This document shows, piece by piece, positions 63,541 through 64,000 of a stretch of DNA of 64,000 nucleotides. Source of the stretch: Hippopus hippopus. Taxonomy: Eukaryota; Mollusca; Bivalvia; Cardiida; Cardiidae. The stretch is from positions 26,968,426 through 27,032,425 of the forward strand of contig OX328106.1 of NCBI GenBank assembly GCA_946811185.2, in the 5' to 3' direction. The translations under genes were made by a program, and so were the position numbers. A model generated the notes under the pieces. It searched no databases, was not told the DNA's origin, and saw nothing but the letters and a program-made list of their open reading frames with translations. Position 1 is the first letter of the stretch; every line of letters starts with the position of its first letter.

Positions 63541-64000
63541 TCAACTCCTATTTGCTATCTTTCATTCTACGAGTGATCTCAGAGTCTCATTTACTTGATG
63601 GTTCCAATAATTTAGTCCCAAAATTTACATCTCAAAACCAACCTTTCAGGTGGGTTGACATCGTAAAAAGGTTACTCTGCATGTGGCAGTGTATGGAGAT
63701 ATTTCGGTATTTGCTGGTATATGCTGGCATACCCTCATTGTTCAAAGTTTGTTGAAGTATGTTTGCATACATCATTGTATGCTTAAAACCTGTTGAAAAT
63801 TTTCGTGCACAGAATTTTTTCCATGCCTGCTAACAAACAACTCGTACGCAGTGGGTTTTCTGATGAATGCAAAGTGAATGATTTGTTTGTCAGCAGTACA
63901 ACAACTGGTTCGTTACTTCTGCCGCAGCATTCGTCCAGCTAAAGTCTACTAAATTCTAATGTATTTAAGATGTGATCTTTCAACATTCACTGTATGAACG
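63541..64000. other. Right edge of window without recognised features
   Basis: Short direct echoes (TTTGCTGGTATATGCTGGCA, GTATGTTTGCATACATCATT) but no exon, promoter or repeat family that I can support. Confidence 0.4.

Overview
The window looks like heterodont bivalve (mollusc) nuclear DNA. It is AT-rich and intron-rich, with one split gene surrounded by repeats whose motifs I associate with bivalve genomes: long-TIR elements with GCCTGCGCAGTCTGCGCAGGC cores, elements ending in a GGCCTTCGGCC hairpin, and short TTAA-flanked elements. The clade call is inference. No prokaryotic feature, rRNA, CRISPR array or functional tRNA was seen.

One gene is recognisable. It runs on the minus strand from 53704 (most 5' exon seen) down to 249 (most 3' exon seen). 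I assembled 20 exons from splice signals and reading-frame continuity. Together they encode 2585 residues without a stop, and both gene ends lie outside what I can recognise. The product is a very long coiled-coil protein: an N-terminal coiled-coil part, a Ser/Arg-rich acidic segment, a 1149-residue coiled coil in a single 3.4-kb exon, further coiled coil, a polar central region with five prolines in a row and a His/Gln-rich tract, and a coiled-coil C-terminal part built from short exons. I see no enzymatic or membrane domain and cannot name the gene. A cytoskeletal, centrosomal or Golgi scaffold is the likely class.

The introns are packed with repeats. The dominant family is a ~221-bp element flanked by TTAA. 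It has imperfect terminal inverted repeats beginning C(C/T)CTTTACCA and a near-perfect 59-67-nt palindrome at its centre. I count roughly 80-90 recognisable copies or fragments, in both orientations, which I estimate at a quarter or more of the window. TTAA flanks and CCC-type termini point to piggyBac-type mobilisation. A second TTAA-flanked family carries an AGATCA..AGACTGCA palindrome. Nested copies and empty sites visible in the window support TTAA as the target. Several copies end within 5-50 nt of splice sites.

Other content, region by region: 1.4-2.9 kb, tandem arrays of 162- and 156-bp units; 7.16-9.94 kb, a Helitron-like element with another nested inside it; 13.2-18.8 kb, a SINE-like copy, long-TIR elements and two large palindromes; 24.1-24.5 kb, a palindromic element; 30.1-30.3 kb, a TIR element wedged between two TTAA elements; 31.9-32.5 kb, another Helitron-like element; 50.6-50.9 kb, a tandem duplication that copied a splice acceptor and 18 codons; 51.7-53.3 kb, degenerate arrays around one exon; 53.7-64 kb, no exon found, only mobile elements and a ~105-bp tandem array.
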